Under the pieces are notes generated by a model. The model ran no database searches. It had not been told where the DNA came from and saw only the letters and a list, made by a program, of their open reading frames with translations. DNA of 59,480 bases from Fredinandcohnia humi (lineage in GTDB: Bacteria > Bacillota > Bacilli > Bacillales > Bacillaceae_L): assembly GCF_001439915.1 (NCBI RefSeq), contig NZ_LMBW01000005.1, positions 269,470 through 328,949 of the forward strand, in the 5' to 3' direction. Both the position numbers and the translations under genes were made by a program. This document shows positions 43,306 through 57,344 of the stretch, one piece after another (positions within the stretch are counted from its first letter, which is position 1; every line of letters begins with the position of its first letter).

Positions 43306-44736
43306 TTACAGTTTATTCATTTCTTCAACAAGGATTTTGTTAACCATTTGTGGGTTAGCTTGTCCTTTTGTTTGTTTCATGACTTGGCCAACTAAGAAGC
43401 CAATTGCTTTTCCTTTTCCACTCTTAAAATCTTCTACAGATTGCGGATTGTTACCGATAGTTTCAACGATAATCTTCGTCAAGGCACCTGCATCTGAAAT
43501 TTGAACAAGGCCTTTTTCCTTCACGATCGTTTCCGCATCTCCGCCATTTTCAATCAGTTCTTTAAAGACGGTTTTTGCGATTTTAGAGGAAATTGTGCCG
43601 TTTTCGATTAGCTTAATCATGCCTGCAAGACCGGCTGGTGTTAAGGCAATTTCATGTAATTCCTTCTGCTCCGCATTTAAGTAACCCGAAACTTCACCCA
43701 TGACCCAGTTTGAAGCATGTTTTGCATCTGCACCATTCGCTACTGTTTCTTCAAAGAAATCAGATGTTTCCTTTGTCACAGTAAGTACTGATGCATCATA
43801 TTCAGGCAGACCAAGTTCTTCAATATAACGTTTTTTACGAGCATCTGGAAGTTCCGGAATTTCAGCACGGACTCTTTCCATCCACTCATCATCAATGTAT
43901 AGCTCCACTAAGTCCGGCTCTGGGAAGTAGCGATAGTCATCAGAACCTTCTTTCACACGCATTAAAATGGTTGATTTTGAAGATTCATCATAACGGCGAG
44001 TTTCCTGCCCGATTACTCCACCCGATGATAAAACTTCCGCCTGGCGAATTTCTTCATACTCAAGTCCGCTTCTAACGAATGCGAATGAGTTTAAGTTTTT
44101 AAGCTCTGTCTTTGTTCCAAACTCCTCTTGACCTACTGGACGTAAAGAAATATTGGCATCACAACGAAGTGAGCCTTCCTCCATTTTACAATCAGACACA
44201 CCTGTATATTGGATAATTGATTTTATTTTTTCCAAATAAGCATACGCTTCTTCAGGTGTACGAATGTCTGGCTCCGATACGATTTCAATCAATGGCGTTC
44301 CTTGACGGTTCAAGTCTACCAATGAATAGCCACGACCCGAGTGAGTGAGTTTACCTGCATCCTCCTCAAGGTGAAGGCGGGTAATTCCGATTCTTTTCTT
44401 TTCTCCGTTCACTTCAATATCAATCCAGCCATGCTCTCCAATCGGTTTATCAAATTGAGAGATTTGGTAGGCCTTTGGATTGTCCGGATAAAAATAGTTT
44501 TTACGGTCAAATTTTGTTTCCTGGTTAATCTCACAGTTTAAAGCCATCGCAGCTTTCATTGCCCACTCAACCGCTTTTTTATTTACAACTGGAAGAACAC
44601 CTGGGTAACCTAATTCAACGACACTAGTTAATGTATTTGGAGCTGCTCCGAATTCGTTTGGAGCGCTTGAAAATATTTTTGATTCGGTTTTAAGCTCAAC
44701 GTGAACCTCCAACCCGATAACTGTTTCAAACTTCAT
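43306..44736 (-). CDS. gatB: Asp/Glu-tRNA amidotransferase subunit B
   Basis: 476 residues, usual length. N-terminal [20 protein letters not shown], kinase-like active-site region [25 protein letters not shown] with [30 protein letters not shown], and a C-terminal YqeY-type tRNA-binding domain. With GatA and GatC it converts Glu-tRNA(Gln) (and Asp-tRNA(Asn) where needed) to the amide form. Third gene of gatCAB, 14 bp after gatA; AAGGGGGG upstream of ATG. Confidence 0.97.
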   Translation of the reverse strand: MKFETVIGLEVHVELKTESKIFSSAPNEFGAAPNTLTSVVELGYPGVLPVVNKKAVEWAMKAAMALNCEINQETKFDRKNYFYPDNPKAYQISQFDKPIGEHGWIDIEVNGEKKRIGITRLHLEEDAGKLTHSGRGYSLVDLNRQGTPLIEIVSEPDIRTPEEAYAYLEKIKSIIQYTGVSDCKMEEGSLRCDANISLRPVGQEEFGTKTELKNLNSFAFVRSGLEYEEIRQAEVLSSGGVIGQETRRYDESSKSTILMRVKEGSDDYRYFPEPDLVELYIDDEWMERVRAEIPELPDARKKRYIEELGLPEYDASVLTVTKETSDFFEETVANGADAKHASNWVMGEVSGYLNAEQKELHEIALTPAGLAGMIKLIENGTISSKIAKTVFKELIENGGDAETIVKEKGLVQISDAGALTKIIVETIGNNPQSVEDFKSGKGKAIGFLVGQVMKQTKGQANPQMVNKILVEEMNKL

Positions 44737-44750
44737 TATTGTTTCCCCCC

Positions 44751-46208
44751 TTACAATTGTGGTTTTTGTTTATGATGATCGGTTGCTTTTTCAAACGCAT
44801 CTGCAACACGATAGATTGTGCTTTCATCAAAATGCTTACCAATAATTTGAAGTCCAAGTGGCAGGCCATTTGAGAAGCCGCATGGAATTGATATTCCTGG
44901 TACACCCGCTAGGTTCACCGGAATGGTGAGAATATCATTCGCATACATTGTAAGTGGGTCCTCCATATTTTCACCAATCTTAAATGCTGGTGTTGGCGTG
45001 GTAGGTCCAATGATGACATCATATTTTTCAAATACATCATCAAAGTCTTTCTTAATTAATGTACGAACCTTTTGTGCTTTTTTATAATAAGCATCATAAT
45101 AACCAGAGCTTAGTGCAAATGTTCCAAGCATAATGCGACGTTTTACCTCGTCACCGAAGCCCTCGCTTCTTGATTGCTTGTACATTTCAATGAGATTTTC
45201 AGCATTGTCTGTACGATATCCATAACGAACCCCGTCAAAACGTGAAAGGTTTGCCGATGCCTCTGATGATGATAATAAGTAATAAGTAGCAAGTGCATAT
45301 TTAGAATGTGGGAGTGAAACCTCTTCCCATGTCGCACCAAGTCCTTCAAGAACTTTTAATGCATCAAGAACAGATTGACGAACTTCCTCATTTACGCCTT
45401 CACCAAGGTATTCCTTTGGGACTGCGATTTTTAACCCTTTTACATCACCCGTTAAGGCAGATACATAATTTGGTACATCAACATTTGCAGAGGTTGCATC
45501 CATTGGGTCAACGCCAGAAATCGCTTGTAAAAGGTAGGCATTGTCCTCAACTGTGCGAGTTACCGGTCCAATTTGGTCTAATGACGACGCAAAAGCGATT
45601 AAGCCAAAGCGTGATACTCTTCCGTACGTTGGTTTTAAACCAACCACTCCACAAAAAGCTGCAGGCTGGCGTATTGAACCACCAGTATCGGAACCAAGTG
45701 AGAATAAGACTTCTCCTGCAGCAACCGCCGCTGCCGAACCACCACTGGATCCCCCTGGAACACGATCAAGATCCCATGGGTTTTTCACTACCTTGAATCC
45801 AGAGTTTTCATTGGATGAGCCCATTGCAAATTCGTCCATATTAAGCTTTCCAACCGTAACCGTTTGAGCTTTTTGGAGCTTTTGGACAACTGTCGCATCA
45901 TAGATTGGATCAAAGTTTTCAAGAATTTTACTTGCAGCCGTTGTCCGAAGACCTTTTGTGACGATATTGTCTTTAACACCAATCGGCATACCGAATAATA
46001 GACCTAACTCATCACTGTTTCCAAGTGCTTCATCTATTTGCTTAGCGGATTCTCTTGCATCGTCTTCGTTTAATGTTAAAAAAGCTTGCACCTTATCATC
46101 AACCGCATTTATTCTTTTAAATGATTCATCAACCAGGTCCGATACTGTAATTTCTTTTTTATGTAAAAGTGAATGTAATTCTGAGACTTTATGATCAAAA
46201 AGTGACAA
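44751..46208 (-). CDS. gatA: Asp/Glu-tRNA amidotransferase subunit A
   Basis: 485 residues, amidase-signature family. Catalytic Lys in [15 protein letters not shown] near 77, the Gly/Ser-rich [15 protein letters not shown] near 151 and [16 protein letters not shown] near 174 with the Ser nucleophile complete the Ser-Ser-Lys triad. It releases ammonia from glutamine for GatB. Starts with TTG after GGGGGGAGA. Middle gene of gatCAB. Confidence 0.97.
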   Translation of the reverse strand: MSLFDHKVSELHSLLHKKEITVSDLVDESFKRINAVDDKVQAFLTLNEDDARESAKQIDEALGNSDELGLLFGMPIGVKDNIVTKGLRTTAASKILENFDPIYDATVVQKLQKAQTVTVGKLNMDEFAMGSSNENSGFKVVKNPWDLDRVPGGSSGGSAAAVAAGEVLFSLGSDTGGSIRQPAAFCGVVGLKPTYGRVSRFGLIAFASSLDQIGPVTRTVEDNAYLLQAISGVDPMDATSANVDVPNYVSALTGDVKGLKIAVPKEYLGEGVNEEVRQSVLDALKVLEGLGATWEEVSLPHSKYALATYYLLSSSEASANLSRFDGVRYGYRTDNAENLIEMYKQSRSEGFGDEVKRRIMLGTFALSSGYYDAYYKKAQKVRTLIKKDFDDVFEKYDVIIGPTTPTPAFKIGENMEDPLTMYANDILTIPVNLAGVPGISIPCGFSNGLPLGLQIIGKHFDESTIYRVADAFEKATDHHKQKPQL

Positions 46209-46222
46209 CTTTTCTCCCCCCT

Positions 46223-46513
46223 TTATTCAATGATAGATGGTACACGGAATTGACCATCCTTAGTATCCGGTGCATTTTTCAATACCTCTTCGACAGGTAA
46301 TCCTTCTTTTGCGATATCTTCACGCATTACATTTTTCACGGAAAGAACATGTGAAGTCGGCTCCACATTTTCTGTATCTAATTCATTTAGTTGCTCAGCA
46401 AACGAAATAATCCCATCTAATTGTTGTTGGAACATCTTTGCTTCGTCCTCTGTCACGGCTAATCGTGCTAAATTTGCAACATGTTTTACTTCCTCAATCG
46501 AAATCCTCGACAT
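46223..46513 (-). CDS. gatC: Asp/Glu-tRNA amidotransferase subunit C
   Basis: 96 residues, [56 protein letters not shown] is the family signature; it wraps around GatA-GatB and stabilises the complex. First gene of the operon; GAGGTGAAGGG precedes ATG. The 195 bp upstream (46514-46708) holds the divergent promoters of gatC and the thioredoxin-like gene and nothing else that I see. Confidence 0.96.
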   Translation of the reverse strand: MSRISIEEVKHVANLARLAVTEDEAKMFQQQLDGIISFAEQLNELDTENVEPTSHVLSVKNVMREDIAKEGLPVEEVLKNAPDTKDGQFRVPSIIE

Positions 46514-46708
46514 TTCCCTTCACCTCCACCGTCCATGCAATATACTGATAATATCAAAAATTAGTCTGTTTCGGCAACATTTCCCCCCTTCATTCTACCC
46601 GAATTCGACAAGAAAGATTGCGTAAAATCCTGTTAGGCAGATTATTTTTCTTTTAGATGGGGAATTTGTTATAGTAATATTGCAATTATTGGATGTGGAG
46701 GGATAGAA

Positions 46709-47026
46709 ATGGAAAGAATTACTTCTGTTGAACAGTTTAATGAGATTATTCAATCCGAGGGGGCAATTGTAAAATTTGATACAACATGGTGTCCAGATTG
46801 CCGACGCCTAGAAGCGTTCATCGGTGAGATTCTTGAAACTCATAACAGTGTTCCTTGGTACACCATCGACAAGGACGAGTTCCCTGAAATCGCTGAAAAA
46901 TATGATGTCATGGGAATTCCAAGTCTTCTTTATTATAAAGGCGGAGAAAAGCTCGGTCACTTACACAGTGCAAACGCAAAAACTCCTGAGCAAGTAAATG
47001 AGTATCTTGAAGGATTAGGAATCTAA
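46709..47026 (+). CDS. ydbP: Thioredoxin-like protein (YdbP type)
   Basis: 105 residues, single thioredoxin fold with active site WCPDC (about residues 28-32), MGIPSLLYYKGGE with the cis-Pro near 71, and LHSANAKTPEQV, as remembered for B. subtilis YdbP. A cytosolic dithiol oxidoreductase of unknown partner. GGAGGG precedes ATG by six bases. Divergent from gatCAB; terminator downstream. Confidence 0.85.
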   Translation: MERITSVEQFNEIIQSEGAIVKFDTTWCPDCRRLEAFIGEILETHNSVPWYTIDKDEFPEIAEKYDVMGIPSLLYYKGGEKLGHLHSANAKTPEQVNEYLEGLGI

Positions 47027-47034
47027 ACACCTTT

Positions 47035-47075
47035 GAAGGCAGTTACCAGCAAATAGCAGTAACAGCCTTCTTTTT
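47035..47075 (+). terminator. Terminator of the thioredoxin-like gene
   Basis: GAAGGC-xx-TTAC pairs with GTAA-xx-GCCTTC, followed by TTTTTATG. Confidence 0.75.
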
Positions 47076-47171
47076 ATGCTTTCTTCAGAAAAAGGCTATA
47101 TATTTGTTATTTTTCAGAAATACTGAGAAAATGGGCAGTATAAATTAATTTATAAAAATAGGAGAATCAGT

Positions 47172-47474
47172 ATGAACGTAAAAATTAATCGTAATGCAGC
47201 AAAAACAATGAAGCAAATGCTTGAGAGTGAAGAAGCGGAAGGAAAAATGCTTCGTGTCGTGATCACAGAACATCATGGAAACCATGCACACTATGCCCTT
47301 CAATTCGATAACCCAACAGAACATGACGAAATTGTTAAAACCGATAAAGATGTTGAGGTCCTACTTGATACGAGGGATGCGGAATTTTTAGATGGCATTT
47401 GGATCCAATTCTTCTACGTTCCCGAGGAACAATTTGTGATCACAAACCCGAAAAAAGGTCATCACCATCACTGA
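47172..47474 (+). CDS. HesB/IscA-like protein without cysteines, HHHH tail
   Basis: 100 residues, similar in layout to A-type iron-sulfur carriers (NVKINRNAAKTMKQMLESEE..., LRVVITEHHGNHAHYALQFD, DVEVLLDTRDAEFLDGIWIQFFY). The three cysteines that bind clusters in IscA/SufA are absent; the protein has no cysteine at all. Instead it is His-rich: EHHGNHAHY near residue 36 and a natural C-terminal GHHHH. It may bind zinc, nickel or iron through histidines. AGGAGAATC precedes ATG 47172. Confidence 0.75.
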   Translation: MNVKINRNAAKTMKQMLESEEAEGKMLRVVITEHHGNHAHYALQFDNPTEHDEIVKTDKDVEVLLDTRDAEFLDGIWIQFFYVPEEQFVITNPKKGHHHH

Positions 47475-47483
47475 AAATAAACT

Positions 47484-47517
47484 ACGCCCTCTCGGATCGA
47501 TGAGAGGGCGTTTCTTT
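47484..47517. terminator. Bidirectional terminator between the HesB-like gene and rocA
   Basis: ACGCCCTCTC and GAGAGGGCGT, perfect 10-bp stem with an 8-nt loop, TTTCTTTT on the plus strand. Confidence 0.88.
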
Positions 47518-49064
47518 TACAGCATTTCTGAAGTTGTTTTTGCTTGCATGTGAAGAATGAGGTAGTCTGGGCCACCTGCTTTGGAATCAGTTCCAGACAT
47601 ATTGAAGCCACCAAATGGTTGATAGCCAACTATTGCACCTGTACATCCACGGTTAAAGTAAAGATTACCGACGTGGAAGTCTTCTTTTGCTTTTTCGATA
47701 TTCGCACGGTTATTAGAAATAACTGCACCTGTTAATCCGTACTCAGTGTTATTGGCAATGTCGATTGCATGGTCAAAGTCGCGAGCTTTACTGAACGCCA
47801 CAACAGGACCAAAGATTTCTTCTTTCATGATGCGTGCGTCCTCCGCAACATCAGCAAAGATTGTTGGTTGGATGAACCAACCTTTGGAGTCGTCACCTTC
47901 TCCACCATGAAGAAGTTTTCCTTCCTTCTTCCCAATCTCAACATAGCTAATAATCTTGTCATATGCACCCTGATCATTAACAGGTCCCATAAATGTTGCC
48001 TTTTGTGTAGGGTCACCTACAGTTAATTCTTTTGTTAATTCAACAGCACGGTTTAGAACCTCATCATAAACATCTTCTACTACAACTGCACGGGAACAGG
48101 CAGAACATTTTTGTCCAGTGAATCCAAATGCAGATGCAACAATTGATTTAGCTGCTAATTCCAAATCGGCTTCTTTATCAACAACAATTGTGTCTTTACC
48201 GCCCATCTCCGCAATGACACGCTTTAACCAGATTTGACCTTCATTTAATTTGGAAGCACGCTCGTAGATTCGCAGACCAACATCTCGTGAACCTGTAAAA
48301 CTAATAAAACGAGTTTTCGCGTGATCTACTAAATAGTCACCTACCTTAGAACCGCTACCCGGGATGTAGTTAACAACCCCTGCTGGTAGACCCGCTTCTT
48401 CAAGAACTTCCATGAATTTTGCAGCAATTACTGGTGTTGTACTAGCTGGTTTTAATAATACGGTGTTCCCCGAAACTAAAGCAGCTGTCGTCATGCCTGC
48501 CATGATCGCAAACGCGAAGTTCCAAGGCGAAATGACAACCCCAACACCTAATGGGATGTAAGAAAAGCGATTATGTTCAATTGGACGGCTTTCTACAGGA
48601 ATTCCATCCTTTAATTTTAACATTTGACGTCCATAATATTCCATAAAGTCAATCGCTTCAGCGGTATCTGCATCCGCTTCATTCCATGGCTTACCTGCTT
48701 CTTTTACGAGAATAGCAGAAAACTCATGCTTGCGGCGGCGAACAATCGCTGCAGATTTAAAAAGAATATTAGCACGCATTTCTGAGCTTGATTTTCTCCA
48801 TGTTTGGAAGGTTTCATATGCAACCTGCATGGCCTTTTCGGCTAACTCACGGTTAGCTTTTGAAACACGGCCGATTACTTCTTCCTTGTTTGAAGGGTTA
48901 ACAGAGACGATTTTATCTTCGGTTGAGATGCGTTCACCACCAATGATTAGGTCATAATCATTGCCTAAATAAGCTTCAACAGTTTTCAGGCCGGCCTCAA
49001 ACGCTTTCTTATTCTCTTCAATTGAAAAATCCGTAAATGGTTCATGTTTATATGGTACTACCAT
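47517..49064 (-). CDS. rocA: 1-pyrroline-5-carboxylate dehydrogenase RocA
   Basis: 515 residues from ATG 49064 (GGGAGGCG upstream), the exact length of Bacillus RocA; the longer frame to 49133 runs into a dispersed repeat and is rejected. Aldehyde dehydrogenase fold: [11 protein letters not shown] near 172 (NAD site), [15 protein letters not shown] near 247, catalytic EMGGKD near 286 and [12 protein letters not shown] near 318 with the nucleophile Cys. Oxidises P5C/glutamate semialdehyde, made by RocD or proline dehydrogenase, to glutamate. Its leader of about 225 nt holds a dispersed repeat, and a cre-like site overlaps its promoter. Confidence 0.95.
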   Translation of the reverse strand: MVVPYKHEPFTDFSIEENKKAFEAGLKTVEAYLGNDYDLIIGGERISTEDKIVSVNPSNKEEVIGRVSKANRELAEKAMQVAYETFQTWRKSSSEMRANILFKSAAIVRRRKHEFSAILVKEAGKPWNEADADTAEAIDFMEYYGRQMLKLKDGIPVESRPIEHNRFSYIPLGVGVVISPWNFAFAIMAGMTTAALVSGNTVLLKPASTTPVIAAKFMEVLEEAGLPAGVVNYIPGSGSKVGDYLVDHAKTRFISFTGSRDVGLRIYERASKLNEGQIWLKRVIAEMGGKDTIVVDKEADLELAAKSIVASAFGFTGQKCSACSRAVVVEDVYDEVLNRAVELTKELTVGDPTQKATFMGPVNDQGAYDKIISYVEIGKKEGKLLHGGEGDDSKGWFIQPTIFADVAEDARIMKEEIFGPVVAFSKARDFDHAIDIANNTEYGLTGAVISNNRANIEKAKEDFHVGNLYFNRGCTGAIVGYQPFGGFNMSGTDSKAGGPDYLILHMQAKTTSEML

Positions 49065-49084
49065 TCTACTACGCCTCCCTTTGT

Positions 49085-49286
49085 CTTCACTCAAATGCGC
49101 CTTGGCGTATTGCGCCCGATTTTTTAGGCCCACACGATGTGGGTCACAAAGACGTTACCACAGGATGTGGCGTTCTTAGTCTTTGATCTTAAGCTCGAAA
49201 ATTTCCTTTGAAAAATCGTGGCATCCGCCGGGGCATTAACTTTATACAGCAAAAGTTTGAACTTCTGCTGTATAAAGTTAAACGTG
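49085..49286 (+). repeat. Dispersed structured repeat (family C), copy 1
   Basis: Starts near GCGCCTTGGCGTATTGCGCC and ends in a 13-bp perfect hairpin AACTTTATACAGC/GCTGTATAAAGTT. In between: CGATTTTT/AAAAATCG outer stem, CCCACACGATGTGGG (49129-49143), CCACAGGATGTGG (49158-49170) inside AAAGAC/GTCTTT, then GGCATCCGCCGG. It forms most of the rocA leader on the minus strand. Confidence 0.85.
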
Positions 49287-49295
49287 ACAATACCA

Positions 49296-49324
49296 TTCTA
49301 CTAAAATGAAGCGCTTTCATCAAA
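49296..49324 (-). promoter_or_regulatory. rocA promoter overlapped by a cre-like site
   Basis: Minus strand TTGATG (49319-49324), 17-bp spacer, TAGAAT (49296-49301). ATGAAGCGCTTTCAT at 49307-49321 fills the spacer and reaches the -35; it is a CcpA cre-like palindrome one base short of the full ATGAAAGCGCTTTCAT form. Catabolite repression is likely. No sigma-54 element or RocR site is seen here. Confidence 0.65.
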
Positions 49325-49370
49325 TAAAAAATATTTGTCGTAATATTCTGCACCTTCTATCTCCAAAAAA

Positions 49371-49403
49371 CAAGACCTACCGCAAATGGGTAGATCTTGT
49401 TTT
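49371..49403 (-). terminator. Terminator of camS/yerH
   Basis: ACAAGA-x-CTACC pairs with GGTAG-x-TCTTGT, with a T-run on both sides; lies just after the stop at 49410 on the minus strand. Confidence 0.8.
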
Positions 49404-49409
49404 TCCAGT

Positions 49410-50618
49410 TTAATTATAGACATGTACCGTTGGTTCGCTTTCACCTGCATCCCGTACGATGACACTTTCCGCACCACTTTCCGATTCTATATAAACCTGA
49501 AGTGAAATATAGTTATCAAAATGCTCCATAATTAAGCCCGTTACATATTGGGTAAAGCCGATTACCTCGGCTTTACCATAGAATTGCATTGGAATGGTTA
49601 ACGTTAATTCCTGTAATTCATCGTTCTTGTAGAAGCCTTTTCCGACAACTGCTGTGAAGTTCGGGAAAAAATCCGCAATCGCATCAGAAAAGTTTTGTAC
49701 CATTAACGAATCCTCACGATTATTGTTTTTTGCCTCGGTTGATGGGAAGAAAAAATACTTTTCATTGACGGTATCCCACTTTCCGATTTTGGAGGAGTTC
49801 GCATCTACCTTTGCCTTCATTATAAAGTTCCCCGGAGCAACAGAGCTGGCTGCCTGCTGTTTAAATAAAGCAACAACAATAGGAAGATCACGAATACTTG
49901 TATATTCTTTCTGGGTTCTAATTCGGTTGATGATTTCCTCGGCTGCTATTTTGCCTTCTCTCTCGATATCAGCATCGGAAATTGCTACATCCCTTGGATA
50001 GCCACCCATCGAAGCAGGAAGATTATAATAGTGATGGGTGTTCATGCCTATTCCAATGACAATCCCTCCAACCTCTAACTTATCCTCATTATTTTTAATT
50101 AAATAATTCTGCTCAGTAATCGCCCCAATATAAATCGGGCTCTTTTGCATTGCAGCTTCATATCCTGGATCCTCTTTTGAGGTATCAAAAACCGGATTTA
50201 ATCCTTCATTCGGCAATTCTTTTTTTGCTTTCTTTTCTGCTTCATACGCCGTTTGTTGAGCATCGGATCTTTTTCGCTTTAACCAGTCTTGAATCGTATT
50301 TTTTTCTAAATGCTGACCTTCCTGGAAAAAGTATTTATTCGACGGAAATGAATCCTGAGCGATTCGCATCAATCCCGTCTCAAATTCATCAATATCCAAA
50401 CGGTTATTAATGTAAGCTGAGACAATCCCCCTTGCTTTTCCTGTTTTATAAGGAATAACCGCTTTATAATAGGAATCTGAAATATTATATCTAGGTATGA
50501 TCGCTTTTTCCGCTTTTTTATCTGAATCCTGAACAACTTCTGTCTCTGTGCCAAATTTCGGGGCACATCCAGATAAAAGCAGCAACAACGCCAAACCTAG
50601 AATGTATAGGTTTCTCAA
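49410..50618 (-). CDS. yerH: CamS-family lipoprotein (YerH)
   Basis: 402 residues. Lipobox LLSGC (Cys about 18). CamS (sex-pheromone precursor) family features: YYKAVIPYKTGKARGIVSAYINNRLDIDEFETGLMRIAQDSF near 52, EQNYLIKNNEDKLEVGGIVIGIGMNTHHYY near 160 and the NFTAVVGKGFYKNDELQELTLTIPMQFYGKAEVIGFTQYVTGL core. In Enterococcus and Staphylococcus the signal peptide of this family is processed to a peptide pheromone; in bacilli its role is unknown. TTG start after AAGAGGTG. Downstream of ligA as in B. subtilis. Confidence 0.9.
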   Translation of the reverse strand: MRNLYILGLALLLLLSGCAPKFGTETEVVQDSDKKAEKAIIPRYNISDSYYKAVIPYKTGKARGIVSAYINNRLDIDEFETGLMRIAQDSFPSNKYFFQEGQHLEKNTIQDWLKRKRSDAQQTAYEAEKKAKKELPNEGLNPVFDTSKEDPGYEAAMQKSPIYIGAITEQNYLIKNNEDKLEVGGIVIGIGMNTHHYYNLPASMGGYPRDVAISDADIEREGKIAAEEIINRIRTQKEYTSIRDLPIVVALFKQQAASSVAPGNFIMKAKVDANSSKIGKWDTVNEKYFFFPSTEAKNNNREDSLMVQNFSDAIADFFPNFTAVVGKGFYKNDELQELTLTIPMQFYGKAEVIGFTQYVTGLIMEHFDNYISLQVYIESESGAESVIVRDAGESEPTVHVYN

Positions 50619-50631
50619 GTTCGAACACCTC

Positions 50632-54886
<4,255 letters not shown>

Positions 54887-54956
54887 TTTTTTCACCGTCC
54901 TATTTCAATACAGAATGTATGTTCTATTTTATATGATTTTTTGATAAATTTCAATC

Positions 54957-55643
54957 TTATCCCTTAACAGCTTGTACAGTTTTTAATGCTGCTCCAATGT
55001 CTTCATAAATAATATTTCCAACTACAACAGTATCTGCCAGCTCTGACATTTCTTTTGCCTGCTCAGCTGACTCGATTCCACCGCCATAAAACAGTTTTGT
55101 TGTTTGCAGGTTGTTTTTTACCGCCTCGACGATTTCCTTCTCGCCATAGGTCCCGCTATATTCTAAATAAAAGATCGGTAGCGAAAACATTTTCTCTGCC
55201 AATGTAGCATAGGCCACGATATCATCCTTACTCAAAAAGGTATTGGCACCAGTCAACTTTGCTGCCTTGCAATCTTCATTAAGGATGCAATAACCCTGCA
55301 TAATCATCTCATCCCAATTCATAACTTCCCCATATTCCTTAACCGCTTCATGGTGCAGGCCTATCATCCATCTAGTGTCACAGCTATTTAAAACGGTTGG
55401 AATAAAATATAAATCAAAGCCAGGTGTGACTGACTCTATATTTGAAATTTCTAAAACAACAGGTACAGTATAGCGGCGGATAAGAGCCATTAAGTGAAGG
55501 ACATTGTCCAGTGTGACCCCATCCGTTCCGCCAACAATAATCGCATCTGTACCAGACTCACAAATTGCATCTAAATGTTCATCGCTGATTTCCTTATTCG
55601 GATCCAGCTTAAAAACGTGTCTCCATTCTCTAAAATCGTACAT
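54957..55643 (-). CDS. pcrB: Heptaprenylglyceryl phosphate synthase PcrB
   Basis: 228 residues from ATG 55643 (GGAGG seven bases upstream; the longer frame to 55676 includes that site). TIM-barrel prenyltransferase of the GGGP-synthase group: [33 protein letters not shown] near the N-terminus, [28 protein letters not shown] and the phosphate-binding [13 protein letters not shown]. It joins heptaprenyl diphosphate to sn-glycerol-1-phosphate to make an archaeal-type ether lipid seen in Bacillaceae. Upstream of pcrA by about 70 bp. Confidence 0.94.
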   Translation of the reverse strand: MYDFREWRHVFKLDPNKEISDEHLDAICESGTDAIIVGGTDGVTLDNVLHLMALIRRYTVPVVLEISNIESVTPGFDLYFIPTVLNSCDTRWMIGLHHEAVKEYGEVMNWDEMIMQGYCILNEDCKAAKLTGANTFLSKDDIVAYATLAEKMFSLPIFYLEYSGTYGEKEIVEAVKNNLQTTKLFYGGGIESAEQAKEMSELADTVVVGNIIYEDIGAALKTVQAVKG

Positions 55644-55761
55644 GAAGATCCTCCATTCATCATTCCATTCCTCCATTATACCAAAACTACACGCATCTAT
55701 TAATACCTAGGTAGATTTCATACTATTTCTACTTTCTCTTTTTAACACTTTCCGCATAGAA

Positions 55762-55790
55762 AAAAAGCCGAAACCCCAAGGTTCCGACTT
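55762..55790 (-). terminator. Terminator between yerC/repeat and pcrB
   Basis: On the minus strand AGTCGGAACC pairs with GGTTTCGGCT (G-U pairs included) around TTGG, followed by TTTTTTT. It separates yerC from the pcrB operon. Confidence 0.8.
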
Positions 55791-55797
55791 TCCCTCC

Positions 55798-55928
55798 ATT
55801 CAAATGCGCCTTGGCGTATTTGCGCCCAGATTTTTTCGAGCGCGCTCGAAAACTTTCCTTTAAAAGTCTGTGGCATCCGCCGGAGGCTTAACTTTATTTA
55901 GCATGGGCTGTACCCAGGCTGAATAAAG
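55798..55928 (+). repeat. Dispersed structured repeat (family C), short copy
   Basis: Keeps both ends (GCGCCTTGGCGTATTTGCGC and the AACTTTATTTAGC/GCTGAATAAAGTT hairpin) but lacks the two inner ACGA/AGGA-loop hairpins; CGAGCGCGCTCG replaces them. The enclosing stem is CAGA/TCTG where other copies have CGA/TCG. It ends at the yerC stop codon. Confidence 0.82.
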
Positions 55929-56231
55929 TTATTGTTTTTCTGTTTCTTTTACACGGTCGAGCGCCATTTGGTAGGCATCGTTCCCGTAGTTCAAGCAACG
56001 CTTTACACGTGAAATCGTTGCTGTACTTGCTCCTGTTTCCGTTTCAATCTTATGGTATGTGTTACCCTCTTGAAGCATTCTTGCAACTTCAAGGCGTTGG
56101 GCCAATGACTGAATTTCGTTTACTGTACATAAATCGTCAAAGAATCGATAGCACTCCTCAAGGTCGTTGAGTGAAAGGACTGCATTAAATAATTGATCAA
56201 GTTCTTTCCCACGTAATTTATCAATTTGCAT
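55929..56231 (-). CDS. yerC: TrpR-like regulator YerC
   Basis: 100 residues, TrpR/YerC/YecD family. Helix-turn-helix region LCTVNEIQSLAQRLEVARMLQEGNTYHKIETETGASTATISRVKRCLNYG (about 33-82) with ATISRVKR as recognition helix. Other members bind DNA in response to tryptophan; for YerC no ligand is established. AAAGGGAGATAC precedes ATG. Order yerB-yerC-pcrB matches B. subtilis apart from missing genes between yerC and pcrB. Confidence 0.93.
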   Translation of the reverse strand: MQIDKLRGKELDQLFNAVLSLNDLEECYRFFDDLCTVNEIQSLAQRLEVARMLQEGNTYHKIETETGASTATISRVKRCLNYGNDAYQMALDRVKETEKQ

Positions 56232-56257
56232 ATAGATAGTATCTCCCTTTTTAAGAT

Positions 56258-57304
56258 CTAATTTCCAAACGAAACAGCGCCTGCGATTCCTGGTGATGTC
56301 GGAATAATATTAATCCATGTTTTTCCTGGCACAAATCCGACTTCTTCCCCATCCGCAAATGGAACAATTCGTCCGTCGACATTTCTCCATTCAATTTCCT
56401 GCGCTTTACCTTTTTGAAGTAAATAACCTTTTCCTCCAGATGCCACATCAATTTCACGTCTGCCATAATCATCAATTAAGCGATGATTCATTTCAACGAT
56501 AAGCACATTATCAAGCAGAACCGGTGTATTCGTTTCTCGGTCTACGGTTTGATCGCCACCGCTATAACGCTCATACTTTTCTTTATCTTGATTATAGTCA
56601 TAGACCGCAGCAAAAGTATCTCTTGATGAATAGGACACTCTAACATGTTCAGCCAATGTTCCTTCAATTCCATCTACATCGTCTTCGGTTAAAAAGACAA
56701 AGCTTGGCACTTCTTCATTCATTGAATATCCCTGTTTATCTGCTCCTTTTACGATATTTTCGAATGAAATATACGAGTTATGTGGAGCAACGTTATGGTC
56801 AGCCCTCCAAAATAAAGTGCCATCATAAACCATTCCATTTATGTTGTCTATCTTGCCGCTGTTTAAAATCTGCTGAGCCTCGGGGCTCCACCCATGTGCT
56901 ACATATAGGGCATCAAAGCCTTTGCTCAACTCAATATAATAATCTCTCGCACTACGAACAGGTCCAATAATCTCTGGTTTCTCACTTTGGAACACAGCAA
57001 GGAAGCGTGTAACATCTCCCTCAGCTAACACTTCATACACAACATCGGCCATGTGTAAACCTGATTGTGGACGTGCTTGTGGATGATTGTTAACCATTAC
57101 GGCAAATGGACGATTGTTTACATCTTCATTTGTTCCAATCCCTGTTAGTGGGAAAACATGCTCAAACTTTGGTTCTTCTTTTGCAACCGGCTCAGTCTGT
57201 TTTGGCTCATGCTCATCCTGCTGTTTCGCTGCCTCTTCTTTATTACTACAAGCTGCTGAAAGAAGTAATAGGAAAATTCCTAGAATGTATAAAGTCTTTT
57301 TCAT
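56258..57304 (-). CDS. yerB: DUF3048 lipoprotein YerB
   Basis: 348 residues from ATG 57304 (the GTG at 57316 adds four residues and stands almost on its AAAAGG site). Lipobox LSAAC (Cys about 19). DUF3048 landmarks: FPLTGIGTNEDVNNRPFAVMVNNHPQARPQSGLHMADVVYEVLAEGDVTRFLAVFQSEKPEIIGPVRSARDYYI (about 52-125) and a C-terminal domain with PFADGEEVGFVPGKTWINIIP. Attached to the outside of the membrane. A role in wall metabolism is suspected for such proteins but unproven. First of yerB-yerC on the minus strand. Confidence 0.9.
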   Translation of the reverse strand: MKKTLYILGIFLLLLSAACSNKEEAAKQQDEHEPKQTEPVAKEEPKFEHVFPLTGIGTNEDVNNRPFAVMVNNHPQARPQSGLHMADVVYEVLAEGDVTRFLAVFQSEKPEIIGPVRSARDYYIELSKGFDALYVAHGWSPEAQQILNSGKIDNINGMVYDGTLFWRADHNVAPHNSYISFENIVKGADKQGYSMNEEVPSFVFLTEDDVDGIEGTLAEHVRVSYSSRDTFAAVYDYNQDKEKYERYSGGDQTVDRETNTPVLLDNVLIVEMNHRLIDDYGRREIDVASGGKGYLLQKGKAQEIEWRNVDGRIVPFADGEEVGFVPGKTWINIIPTSPGIAGAVSFGN

Positions 57305-57344
57305 AATCGAGCACACAACCTTTTTTAAAATATATACAATGCGC

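Noticed and set aside
49065-49133. 23-residue N-terminal extension of RocA
   Set aside because: Overlaps the family C repeat; the ribosome site GGGAGGCG points to ATG 49064, which gives the standard 515 residues.
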